From DATJSN01 sp035504095 (GTDB taxonomy: Bacteria; Planctomycetota; Phycisphaerae; WQYP01): a stretch of 48,353 nucleotides of DNA. Positions within the stretch are counted from its first letter, which is position 1, and every line of letters begins with the position of its first letter. Shown here one piece after another: positions 25,113 to 33,664 of this stretch. The stretch lies in assembly GCA_035504095.1 (NCBI GenBank), contig DATJSN010000005.1, positions 1 to 48,353 of the forward strand, given 5' to 3'. The position numbers were made by a program, and so were the translations under genes. The notes under the pieces are model-generated. The model saw only the letters and a list, made by a program, of their open reading frames with translations, did not search any database and was not told the DNA's origin.

Positions 25113-26222
25113 TTAACGAATTGTTACTTCCCTGCCTTTTTGAGCCGCTCGATAGATACCGTCAACGATTTTTTGCACCGCCAGGCCTGATTCACCGGGA
25201 GCTTCCAGGGGTTTCTCATATAGGCACGCGTCAACAAAATTTCGCAGTTTGGCCGCAAAGAGTTCGTCAAAACTGCCCGATGGCAAATACGCAGGCGTCG
25301 AATTGACCATCGTGCCTGCCTGATCGGTGAAAATCGCCGGTGGATCCCAACTGCATCCGCCTTTATCCCCGGCCAAAGTGAAATTCCATATGTCGCGCTC
25401 GATATGAGCTGCGAAAGATGCTTCAATGTGCATAATCGCTCCATCGGCGAAGCGTATTTGCCCGGTCGCTAAATCCTCGACGTTATATGTTTTGTAATCC
25501 CAATTCGGCCACATGCAGGCTGTCTTACCGGGATGATTTCCCAGATAGGTCCAGGTATTGCCGGAAGCCGCGACAGGCTGCGGCGAACCCATCAGGTAAT
25601 GCGCCATTTCAATGACGTGTACGCCGATGTCGATCATCGGGCCGCCGCCTTGAAGTTCCTTTTGGCCGAACACCCCCCAGTTGGGAATGCCGCGTCGCCG
25701 CAGCGCCTGGCACCGAACAAAGAGAATTTTGCCAAACGCCCCTTCGTCACGCGCCCGGCGAAGCATCTGCGTAGCCGGATGAAACCGATATTGAAAGCCA
25801 ACCATGAGTTTGCGACGGGCTTTATGCGCCGCATTGATCATGGCCTGGCACTCCCGCGGATTCATGGCCATGGGCTTTTCTGTAATCACGTGTGCCCCGG
25901 CGCGTAGCGCGGCAACGGTCATGGGAGCATGGAGCCTGTTAGGCGTGCAGATACTGACCGCATCAGGCTTAACTTCGCGCAGCATCCTGCGGTAGTCCGT
26001 GTATAAACCGGCGATGTTGTATTTATTTTTTATTGCTTCCAACCGATCGGGGCTGGAATCCACGCCGGCGATAATGTGCACGTCCGGCATCGCCTGCAAG
26101 GCGCGAATTTGCGTTTCGCTGATGCCTCCCAGACCGACAATAGCCAACCGTAGTTTTTCCCCGTGATGTTCAATTTTTCGTTCCAGCGCCAGTGATTGCG
26201 TGGAAACCCCGCTATTGGCCAT
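25113..26222 (-). CDS. Gfo/Idh/MocA-family oxidoreductase
   Basis: This 369-residue NAD(P)-dependent oxidoreductase has an N-terminal Rossmann domain (LRLAIVGLGGISETQIRALQAM, about residues 23-45) and the family motif HVITEKPMAMNPRE, with the EKP lysine. The C-terminal alpha/beta domain has GGGPMIDIGVHVIEMAHYLMG, supplying the usual Asp and His catalytic residues. Members act on sugars, inositols and related polyols; planctomycetes carry many. The substrate is unknown. A 249-base AT-rich gap separates it from the pseudopilin gene downstream. Confidence 0.88.
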   Translation of the reverse strand: MANSGVSTQSLALERKIEHHGEKLRLAIVGLGGISETQIRALQAMPDVHIIAGVDSSPDRLEAIKNKYNIAGLYTDYRRMLREVKPDAVSICTPNRLHAPMTVAALRAGAHVITEKPMAMNPRECQAMINAAHKARRKLMVGFQYRFHPATQMLRRARDEGAFGKILFVRCQALRRRGIPNWGVFGQKELQGGGPMIDIGVHVIEMAHYLMGSPQPVAASGNTWTYLGNHPGKTACMWPNWDYKTYNVEDLATGQIRFADGAIMHIEASFAAHIERDIWNFTLAGDKGGCSWDPPAIFTDQAGTMVNSTPAYLPSGSFDELFAAKLRNFVDACLYEKPLEAPGESGLAVQKIVDGIYRAAQKGREVTIR

Positions 26223-26277
26223 AAATAATCTCGTAAATTCTTTGCGCCGCGGCCCCGCATTATATTGTTAAAGGCTT

Positions 26278-27345
26278 TTAATCATTCCGATGGATCGGAG
26301 AGTAATAAGCATCTCCCCAGACGCTCTCGCCATTATGGGCGCCGGGAAACAGTTCCCCAATCTGCACCACCTTGTGCCTGAAGGCGCTGGCCTCCGGCGA
26401 AGAACGTTTCGCGAAACCCTGTACTGAAACAACAGTAACCAGGTTTCCCAGGCCACGTTCAATTGTCACGTCAACGCCATGCTCGGCCAAAAAAGCCGCG
26501 GCGTTTTGAGCATATCTCTCCTGCGTGGTCAGTATCACCAGATAAACCAGATTGGGTGAACGGGGAACATCAATTGCCGGTACTACCTGGCCTGGAGCAG
26601 CCGGTGAAACAACCGATGGATTATTGTTTGCCGCCGAAGGAGCCGGGACAGACGGCAGTTGCGGCTGATTGGAGGCCGCCGGCATAGGTTCAAACGCCGG
26701 ATTGATATCGCCCGCCGGCGCTCCAACAGGCTGTTGAACATTTGAAGAAGATCCGCCGGGAATTCGCCCGATGATCCAAAATGCTAAAAAGACGATGAAA
26801 ATCACACCGATCACGCCGGCTATCAAAAAGAGCGGATTCAGCCTCGCCGTAATCTGATCCAAAAGAACCGGTTCCTGACTTGCTGATTTAGCTGCGGCAA
26901 ACGCCGATGGTGCGGGTTTAACGGCCGCCGCTTCTATCGGCGGCTTAGAATGCGATGCAGCCAGCGGATGTTTAACAACCGCCGGCTCTGTGGGCGGCTT
27001 GGGACGCGATATGGATGGCGGAGATTTAGCGGCCGCCGGCTCCGCTGGCGGTGTTAAACGTGCTTCGGATGAAGTTGGACGACTTGGCTCCGCCGGCGGT
27101 GCAATCTTTTTGGCACCCATAGTTTGGGTCGACAATGTCGCCCAAAATTGTCCAACTCGTTTCATGGTTCCCGTAAGTCCCTTCGTTGACTGCAGCGATT
27201 GTTGCGCCGCCGGGGTCTCCCGAGACGCCGGAGAAGCGATAGTGGTTGGCGGAGGCGCATCGGCCGGAGGTTTGACCGGTTTGTAGTTGGATTTTTTGAG
27301 CAGTTCGTAAAGGGGGGCGACATCCCTTTTTCTTTTTGTCGCCAT
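26278..27345 (-). CDS. Pro/Ala-rich membrane-anchored protein, possibly SPOR-like C-terminus
   Basis: This 355-residue protein starts with a short conserved-looking segment (KRKRDVAPLYELLKKSNYKPVKPP). About 150 residues rich in Pro, Ala, Ser and Lys follow, including similar units around RPKPPTEPAVVKHP and HSKPPIEAAAVKPAP. One membrane helix (LFLIAGVIGVIFIVFLAFWII) comes next, then another Pro-rich linker. The C-terminal 90 residues (VYLVILTTQERYAQNAAAFLAEHGVDVTIERG) recall a SPOR-type fold that binds denuded peptidoglycan, but this is tentative. ATG 27345 was chosen; 27405 would add 20 residues. Confidence 0.6.
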   Translation of the reverse strand: MATKRKRDVAPLYELLKKSNYKPVKPPADAPPPTTIASPASRETPAAQQSLQSTKGLTGTMKRVGQFWATLSTQTMGAKKIAPPAEPSRPTSSEARLTPPAEPAAAKSPPSISRPKPPTEPAVVKHPLAASHSKPPIEAAAVKPAPSAFAAAKSASQEPVLLDQITARLNPLFLIAGVIGVIFIVFLAFWIIGRIPGGSSSNVQQPVGAPAGDINPAFEPMPAASNQPQLPSVPAPSAANNNPSVVSPAAPGQVVPAIDVPRSPNLVYLVILTTQERYAQNAAAFLAEHGVDVTIERGLGNLVTVVSVQGFAKRSSPEASAFRHKVVQIGELFPGAHNGESVWGDAYYSPIHRND

Positions 27346-27571
27346 GCGTAACCCCTGGACCGCCGTGGGAACTGATGAACCTGAAGATTCTCTTGTCTTA
27401 ATCATCGGTCACAATACCTAATTTAGCTTACTATTCGCAAGGAAACAACCCGATTGAGCGGGACCTATTCACTTTCTGATTCCATCGCCGCCTCGCAACG
27501 GGTGAACAACCCGCCTCCGCAAGTTACAATGCCGGGCCTTATTTAGAAGTCAAACTCCTGATGGAGCATGC

Positions 27572-29605
27572 ATGGCGCAAAAGCGCAACATTCTGGTTAC
27601 ATCGGCCCTGCCTTATGCCAACGGCGCCATACACATTGGGCATCTGGTGGAATATATCCAAACCGATATATGGGTTCGGTTCCAGCGCCTGCGGGGACAT
27701 CGGGTTGTTTATCTCTGCGGCGATGACGCCCACGGCACGCCGGTGATGCTCCGGGCGCGCAGTGAAGGCCTGGAGCCGGAACAATTCATCGCCCGGATGA
27801 ACCAGGAACATCGCGCCGATTTCGCCCGCTTTGGCGTCGAGTTCGACGATTATTATTCCACACACTCGCCGGAAAACCGGGAGCTTTCTTACCGATTCTA
27901 TGAGCGGCTTAATAAAGGTGGATATATCACCACGCGCGATGTTGAACAGTTCTACGATCCGGTGGAGAAGATTTTCCTTCCCGATCGGTTTATTCGCGGC
28001 ACATGTCCAAACTGTAAATCGCCCGACCAGTACGGCGACTCATGTGAGGTCTGCGGCAAACATTACTCCCCCACCGAATTGATCGAGCCGCGCAGCGTTG
28101 TAAGCGGCGCAAAACCGGAACGGCGCTCCAGTCTGCATTTTTTCCTTCGTCTTGAAAGTTTTCGCACTCATCTTCTTGAACTGCTCGATAGAGGACTGAC
28201 CGACCAGACTACGGCCAACAAGCTCCGGGAATGGTTCACCGACGAACTCAAGGACTGGGACATCTCGCGCGATGCGCCCTTTTTCGGCTTTCCCATCCCC
28301 GATCAGCCGGGAAAATTCTTTTACAACTGGCTCGACGCTCCAATCGGCTATCTCGCGGCGCTGGCCCACCTCCTGGGAACCGGCGCCCAGGGCGCCGAGG
28401 ATTTCTGGCAAATGCCGGATTTGGAAATCAATCATTTTATCGGCAAGGACATTATCTATTTTCACGCTTTGTTCTGGCCCGCGATGCTCAGCGGCGCGGG
28501 CCTACGCCCCCCTTCGCATCTTTTTGTTCACGGTTTTCTCACCGTCAATGGCGAAAAAATGTCCAAAAGCCGCGGGACGTTTCTGAATGCCGCCGATTTT
28601 GCGCGGCATCTGGATCCGCTCTGGCTCCGTTATTATTACGCCACGCGTCTGACCGGATCGCCTGCCGACCTGGATCTGAATTTTGAAGACTTTGCCGCGC
28701 GCATCAACAGCGAACTCGTGGGCAAACTGGCCAACCTCATCAGCAGGGCCGCTCCGATGCTCTCCAGGCAGCTTGATGGACAGACCGGCATTGCGACCGT
28801 AGACGCCTTGGGCGTGCTTAATGAAATCCGCGCCGCTGAAAAATCCATCGTTGAAGCTTATGAACATAGAAACTTCGCCGCCGCCACAAGGCAGATTTGT
28901 GCCCTGGCGGATAAGGCGAATAAATTTGTCGAAGATCAGGCGCCGTGGTCGTTGATCAAGGACGATCCGGAGGCCGCTCGCGGCGTACTGACCGCGGCGC
29001 TGGATTGCGGCCGGATGCTGGCCATTTATCTTAAACCGATTGTGCCCGCACTTGTGGAAAAAATCGAAAAGTGCCTCAATCTTGGGCCGTTGTCCTGGAA
29101 TGATATTCAATCGTCCATGCCGGCGCATCGTATTAATCCTTTTGAACACCTGGTTTCACGTGTTCAGGAAAAGGAGGTTCAACAAATGTTGGATGAAAAT
29201 AAAAAAGAGCCGGCCTCGCAGGCGTCTGCGGCCATCCCGGCGTTGGGCACAGCGCCCGATGCGGAGCCCCTGGCCCCGGTTTGCACTTTTGAGCAGTTCA
29301 CCGCCGTGGACCTGCGCGTGGCCAGGGTCGTTAAGGCGGAAGTCGTGGAGCAAAGCGACAAACTCATCCGCCTGGAACTCGATGCCGGAGCGCTGGGCAA
29401 ACGCACGGTTCTTGCGGGCATCAAAAACGCCTATACCCCGGAAGAACTTCAGGGCCGCCTGGTGATTTTCTGCGCCAACCTCGCGCCGCGCAAAATGAAA
29501 TTCGGCGTTAGCGAAGGAATGATTCTTGCCGCCGGCCCCGGTGGCAAGGAAATATTTATTCTGGACATCGACCAGCGCGCCAAACCGGGCGAGAGGGTGC
29601 ACTAG
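27572..29605 (+). CDS. metG: Methionine-tRNA ligase
   Basis: MetG charges tRNA-Met with methionine. The 677 residues contain PYANGAIHIGHLVEYIQTDI (HIGH motif), CGDDAHGTPVM, a zinc-binding segment with CPNC and CEVCGKHYSPTEL, NWLDAPIGYLAAL, and the KMSKS motif in NGEKMSKSRGTFLNA. The C-terminal 110 residues form the EMAP/CsaA-like tRNA-binding domain (FEQFTAVDLRVARVVKAEVV, GKRTVLAGIKNAY, NLAPRKMKFGVSEGMILAA), which supports dimerisation. A TACAAT hexamer at 27525-27530 is a plausible -10 element. Confidence 0.97.
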   Translation: MAQKRNILVTSALPYANGAIHIGHLVEYIQTDIWVRFQRLRGHRVVYLCGDDAHGTPVMLRARSEGLEPEQFIARMNQEHRADFARFGVEFDDYYSTHSPENRELSYRFYERLNKGGYITTRDVEQFYDPVEKIFLPDRFIRGTCPNCKSPDQYGDSCEVCGKHYSPTELIEPRSVVSGAKPERRSSLHFFLRLESFRTHLLELLDRGLTDQTTANKLREWFTDELKDWDISRDAPFFGFPIPDQPGKFFYNWLDAPIGYLAALAHLLGTGAQGAEDFWQMPDLEINHFIGKDIIYFHALFWPAMLSGAGLRPPSHLFVHGFLTVNGEKMSKSRGTFLNAADFARHLDPLWLRYYYATRLTGSPADLDLNFEDFAARINSELVGKLANLISRAAPMLSRQLDGQTGIATVDALGVLNEIRAAEKSIVEAYEHRNFAAATRQICALADKANKFVEDQAPWSLIKDDPEAARGVLTAALDCGRMLAIYLKPIVPALVEKIEKCLNLGPLSWNDIQSSMPAHRINPFEHLVSRVQEKEVQQMLDENKKEPASQASAAIPALGTAPDAEPLAPVCTFEQFTAVDLRVARVVKAEVVEQSDKLIRLELDAGALGKRTVLAGIKNAYTPEELQGRLVIFCANLAPRKMKFGVSEGMILAAGPGGKEIFILDIDQRAKPGERVH

Positions 29606-29672
29606 GGCTTCCTCGCCGCCAGCCTATAATTTGAAAGTCATCAGACAGAACCTAAGGAAATGGAGTTCATTT

Positions 29673-30686
29673 GTGGCCTTACAGTGCGTAGTCCTGGGGA
29701 TGGAATTAATCCAGCAGGATTGGATTGATGCGATAAAACAAGCCCAAAACGCCGGTGTCATCAACGTCGTCGCCGTCGGCCAGCGGAACATCTCCGCGGC
29801 GCGCGAACTCGGCGAAGTTTTTGAAGCGCCTTTTTATTCCGATTTGCGCCGCATGATGCTGGAAACGACGCCGCAGATTTTAATCATGGATCGGCCCCGT
29901 GAAATGCCCCTGGATTTTATAGAAGCCTGTGTGCATCAGGGTATTGGAATTTTCAGTCTCGGTCCGCCGGTACAGTCTCTCTCCGATGCGCACAAACTCA
30001 ATATGCTCATCGAGCCGCGCACCCACATGCTTTATATCTGGCCGCGCATGAGCCGCAGTTGGGCTTTCTTGCAGGCCTCCCAGACCGAGTCTTATTTGCA
30101 CGGCCCGCATTTCATCAGCGGCTTATGGGCGGGCTTAAATCACGCCATGGCTAAAAGCTGGGACATTCGTGAGGGTTCCATTGGATCCCTGCCCGTCCTG
30201 GCCTGGGATGCGTTTCGCACCATCGTCGAACTTGCCGGCATACCGGCGCTAATGTATGCATCCATTGATGGAACCGGCGGAGAAGAAGACCGTTTCATCC
30301 ACGCCGGCGGCACGGCCGCTGTGGTGATGCGCTTTGCAGGAACCGGAACGGCGTCGCTGACCATTACGGATAAAGACCTTCCTTTTCGCCGGGAATTGCT
30401 TTTGTTCAATCGCGAAGGCCGGCTCAAGCTTGCTGAGAATTCTTACAACTTCCTCAGCAGCGACGGCAAAATTCAGGAACAGGACATTCAAACGTCCGCA
30501 CCCGCCTGGAAAAATGCCCTGACGGAACTGGAGGAATTCTGCCGGCAATTCACCGCTTCAACTTCTCCACATCGCGGTTGGCCCCACCTGCTTACCCAAA
30601 CCGCCGCCATGATGACCGCGATGATCGTTTCACATCGCACGGGAACCGCCGAATCGCCGCAGCACTTCCTCGGCCTGACACGCTGA
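29673..30686 (+). CDS. Degenerate Gfo/Idh/MocA-like protein
   Basis: This 337-residue protein resembles the Gfo/Idh/MocA oxidoreductases in outline: a first strand and helix (LQCVVLGMELIQQDWIDAIKQA), NVVAVGQRNISAARELGEVFEAPFYSDLRRMML, and PQILIMDRPREMPLDFIEACVHQGI. However, the glycine-rich nucleotide motif is lost (GMELIQ in place of GxGxxG) and the EKP motif is absent. The C-terminal half has IHAGGTAAVVMRFAGTGTASLTITD. It may be a non-catalytic relative. The GTG at 29673 is preceded by GGAG about 9 bases upstream; ATG 29697 is the alternative. It lies 67 bases after metG. Confidence 0.6.
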   Translation: MALQCVVLGMELIQQDWIDAIKQAQNAGVINVVAVGQRNISAARELGEVFEAPFYSDLRRMMLETTPQILIMDRPREMPLDFIEACVHQGIGIFSLGPPVQSLSDAHKLNMLIEPRTHMLYIWPRMSRSWAFLQASQTESYLHGPHFISGLWAGLNHAMAKSWDIREGSIGSLPVLAWDAFRTIVELAGIPALMYASIDGTGGEEDRFIHAGGTAAVVMRFAGTGTASLTITDKDLPFRRELLLFNREGRLKLAENSYNFLSSDGKIQEQDIQTSAPAWKNALTELEEFCRQFTASTSPHRGWPHLLTQTAAMMTAMIVSHRTGTAESPQHFLGLTR

Positions 30687-30757
30687 ATTTATTACTGCGC
30701 TGGAACGCATCCGGGGATACAATCAGTCCCGATATATCGTTTAATTCGGAGCATCTC

Positions 30758-32251
30758 ATGCCGGTAATTCTGGCTCTGGATCAGGGAACAACCAGTTCAC
30801 GCGCGATTCTCTTCGATCGCACAGGACGCTCTATTGCCGCGGCCCAGAAAGAACTTCGTCAGATCTATCCTCAAACCGGCTGGGTGGAGCACGATCCTGA
30901 AGAAATCTGGCTTTCTCAACTCTCCGTGGCGCAGGAAGTACTTGCCAAAGCCGGCCTGCGCGGAGCCGATGTTGCCGCTCTGGGGATTACCAATCAGCGG
31001 GAAACCACCATCCTCTGGGATAAAAAATCCGGCAAGCCGCTTTCGCATGCAATTGTCTGGCAGGACCGGCGTACGGCGAATTGGTGCGATAAACTCAAGC
31101 GCGCCGGCCATTCCGGTCTGGTGTCAAAAAAAACCGGCCTGGTCATCGATGCCTATTTTTCCGCCGGAAAAATCGCCTGGCTGCTCTCAAACCTTCCTGA
31201 CGCGCGGCGTCGTGCCCAAAACGGCGAACTGGCTTTCGGAACAGTCGATAGCTGGCTGTTATTCAAACTCACCGGCGGCGCTATTCATGCCACCGATCCT
31301 TCCAATGCATCGCGCACCATGTTCTACAACATTCACACGAAACGCTGGGACAAACAGCTTTTGGAACTTTTTGATGTTCCGCATGAAATCCTGCCTGAGG
31401 TCAAATCTTCCAGTGGCCAATGGGGAAAAACTCTCGCCGAACATTTCGGCGGTGCGATCCAAATTGCCGGCGTCGCCGGAGATCAGCAGGCCGCCCTTTT
31501 CGGCCAGACCTGCTTTGATCGTGGCCTGGCGAAAAACACTTACGGCACAGGTTGTTTTATGCTCATGAATCTCGGAAAAACCGCTAAACCGTCGCATCAC
31601 AAATTGCTGACTACAGTAGCCTGGGAATTTGACCGGAAAGTTCAATATGCCATGGAAGGAAGTGTCTTCATCGGCGGCGCGGTCGTGCAATGGCTGCGAG
31701 ACGGGTTGGGAATTATTTCCAGCGCCGCCGAAATTGAAGCACTGGCGTCAAGCGTACCTGATTCCGGCGATGTTTATCTGGTTCCTGCATTCGCCGGCCT
31801 TGGCGCGCCGCACTGGGACCAGTACGCACGCGGAACCATTACCGGTATCACGCGCGGAACGACGCGTGCCCACCTGGCGCGTGCGGCGCTGGAGAGTATC
31901 GCCTTTCAGGTTGCCGACATCATGGACGTAATGCAAAAGGATTCCGGAATTGCCATCAAAGAATTGCGCGTGGATGGCGGCGCGGCAGCCAACAATCTTC
32001 TGCTGCAATTCCAGGCCGATTTACTTCGCGTGCCGGTTGTCCGCCCGTGCGTGATCGAAACGACTGCGCTGGGTGCGGCCTATCTTGCGGGTCTGGCCGT
32101 TGGTTTCTGGAAGGATCAGCAGGACGTGAAATCCAATTGGGCGATTGACCGCGTTTTTGAACCACGGATGAGCGAGAATGAAGCACGGCGGCGCCGTCGC
32201 CGTTGGAACGAGGCGCTCCGCCGGGCCCGCGATTGGGATAGGAAAGATTAA
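30758..32251 (+). CDS. glpK: Glycerol kinase
   Basis: GlpK phosphorylates glycerol to sn-glycerol 3-phosphate, the product also made by GpsA in this window. The 497 residues match the family. They begin LALDQGTTSSRAILFDRTGR (phosphate-binding loop) and contain ITNQRETTILWDKKSGKPLSHAIVWQDRRT, GLVIDAYFSAGKIAWLL, FGTVDSWLLFKLTGG, VAGDQQAALFGQTCFDRGLAKNTYGTGCFMLMN, GLGAPHWDQYARGTITGITRGT, and LRVDGGAAANNLLLQFQAD. The ATG at 30758 has GGAG upstream; a longer frame from 30578 overlaps the previous gene and was rejected. No glpF or glpD is adjacent. Confidence 0.96.
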   Translation: MPVILALDQGTTSSRAILFDRTGRSIAAAQKELRQIYPQTGWVEHDPEEIWLSQLSVAQEVLAKAGLRGADVAALGITNQRETTILWDKKSGKPLSHAIVWQDRRTANWCDKLKRAGHSGLVSKKTGLVIDAYFSAGKIAWLLSNLPDARRRAQNGELAFGTVDSWLLFKLTGGAIHATDPSNASRTMFYNIHTKRWDKQLLELFDVPHEILPEVKSSSGQWGKTLAEHFGGAIQIAGVAGDQQAALFGQTCFDRGLAKNTYGTGCFMLMNLGKTAKPSHHKLLTTVAWEFDRKVQYAMEGSVFIGGAVVQWLRDGLGIISSAAEIEALASSVPDSGDVYLVPAFAGLGAPHWDQYARGTITGITRGTTRAHLARAALESIAFQVADIMDVMQKDSGIAIKELRVDGGAAANNLLLQFQADLLRVPVVRPCVIETTALGAAYLAGLAVGFWKDQQDVKSNWAIDRVFEPRMSENEARRRRRRWNEALRRARDWDRKD

Positions 32252-32370
32252 TTATTGTTCTACAACAAGCATGTTTCAACTGCTTCAGTTATCCAGCCCA
32301 ATATACTACAATGTCATTCCTTGGCTCTGCAGGGGAACCCTGCTTTAAGGGCTTAAATCAGGAGCTTTTC

Positions 32371-33627
32371 ATGATTTCTCGTCGGAAAACGCGGCAAGTG
32401 AAGGTCGGCGATGTGTTCATCGGCGGCGACGCACCCGTGGCCGTTCAATCCATGACCAGCGGCTATACCCACGATATTGACAATTGCGTACGTGAAATCA
32501 ACAAACTTGCCGCCGCCGGCGCGGACATTGTGCGCGTCGCGGTGCCGGAAAAAAAAGATACTGAAGCCCTCAAAGAAATCATGAAACAGGTCACAGTGCC
32601 GATTGTCGCGGACGTGCACTTCCATTTTCAGCGGGCGCTGGAAGCCATTGCCGCGGGCGTGAATAAAATTCGCCTCAATCCCGGCAATATCAACGACCGC
32701 CAACAGGTCGAGCAGGTGATCGACGCTTGCAAGGAACGCAGCCTGCCGATTCGCGTCGGCGTTAACGAAGGCTCCATCGTCGAACGCAAAGATAAACAAA
32801 AACGCATGCGCGAACTTGGCGCGGTTTTCAGCGATAACCACCACGGCCATCTGCTGGCCATCATGATTACCAAACTGGAAGAATATCTCGACATTTTCTA
32901 CGCCCGAAATTTTTATGATATCGTCATTTCGGCCAAGTCTATCGAGCCGATGCTCGTCATCGACGCGTACACTGAAATATCCAAACGGTTCGATCATCCG
33001 CTGCACCTCGGCGTCACGCACGCCGGACCGAAGGAAACCGGGACCATCCGCAGCGTCGTGCCGTTAGGAACGTTGCTGGCCAACGGCATCGGCGACACGA
33101 TCCGCATCAGCTACGCCAACGACCCGATTTATGAAGTCCAGGATGGTCTAGAACTACTGTATGTACTCGGCCTGCGCACCCGCAAAGGCGCTGAATTAAT
33201 CGCCTGCCCCACATGCGGGCGCATTCAGGTGGATCTGTTTACACTCGTGCAGCATGTTAATCGCAAGCTTAAGGAAGAAATTACCCTGCCGATCAAAGTC
33301 GCCGTGATGGGTTGCGTGGTCAACGGTCCCGGCGAATGCGAAGGCGCCGACGTGGCGATCTTCGCCGGCGACAAGCGCGGCATCATCTATGTACAGGGTG
33401 AAAAAGTCGCCAACGTGCCGGAGACTGAGATTTTGGACACCCTGCTAAAACACTGCAAGGAATTCCAGGATAAAGTACTCGCGGGCAAGGCCAAACTTGG
33501 CCAAAAAGTCGTGGACATCATTCCGCCCGATCCGATCGGTGAATTAGGATCAGGTTATGCGAAAATCGCCGCGGAAAAGTCCCCCAGAGAAGGCCTTGAA
33601 TTGCCGGTGTTAAACAAATCTGTCTAA
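32371..33627 (+). CDS. ispG: (E)-4-hydroxy-3-methylbut-2-enyl-diphosphate synthase
   Basis: IspG (GcpE) carries out the penultimate step of the methylerythritol phosphate pathway, converting the cyclic diphosphate to HMBPP with a [4Fe-4S] cluster. The 418 residues show MTSGYTHDIDNCVREINKLAAAGADIVRVAVP, VADVHFHFQRALEAI, KIRLNPGNINDRQQVEQVI, GVNEGSI and the cluster ligands in CPTCGR and MGCVVNGPGECEGADVAI. It is the short bacterial type without the extra central domain. AGGAG at 32352-32356 supports ATG 32371; ATG 32311 would add 20 unrelated residues. A small hairpin (GCAGGG/CCCTGC, 32329-32343) lies in the leader. Confidence 0.96.
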   Translation: MISRRKTRQVKVGDVFIGGDAPVAVQSMTSGYTHDIDNCVREINKLAAAGADIVRVAVPEKKDTEALKEIMKQVTVPIVADVHFHFQRALEAIAAGVNKIRLNPGNINDRQQVEQVIDACKERSLPIRVGVNEGSIVERKDKQKRMRELGAVFSDNHHGHLLAIMITKLEEYLDIFYARNFYDIVISAKSIEPMLVIDAYTEISKRFDHPLHLGVTHAGPKETGTIRSVVPLGTLLANGIGDTIRISYANDPIYEVQDGLELLYVLGLRTRKGAELIACPTCGRIQVDLFTLVQHVNRKLKEEITLPIKVAVMGCVVNGPGECEGADVAIFAGDKRGIIYVQGEKVANVPETEILDTLLKHCKEFQDKVLAGKAKLGQKVVDIIPPDPIGELGSGYAKIAAEKSPREGLELPVLNKSV

Positions 33628-33664
33628 AACAATTTTCTAATCATAACGAATAGAGCTTCTGAGC

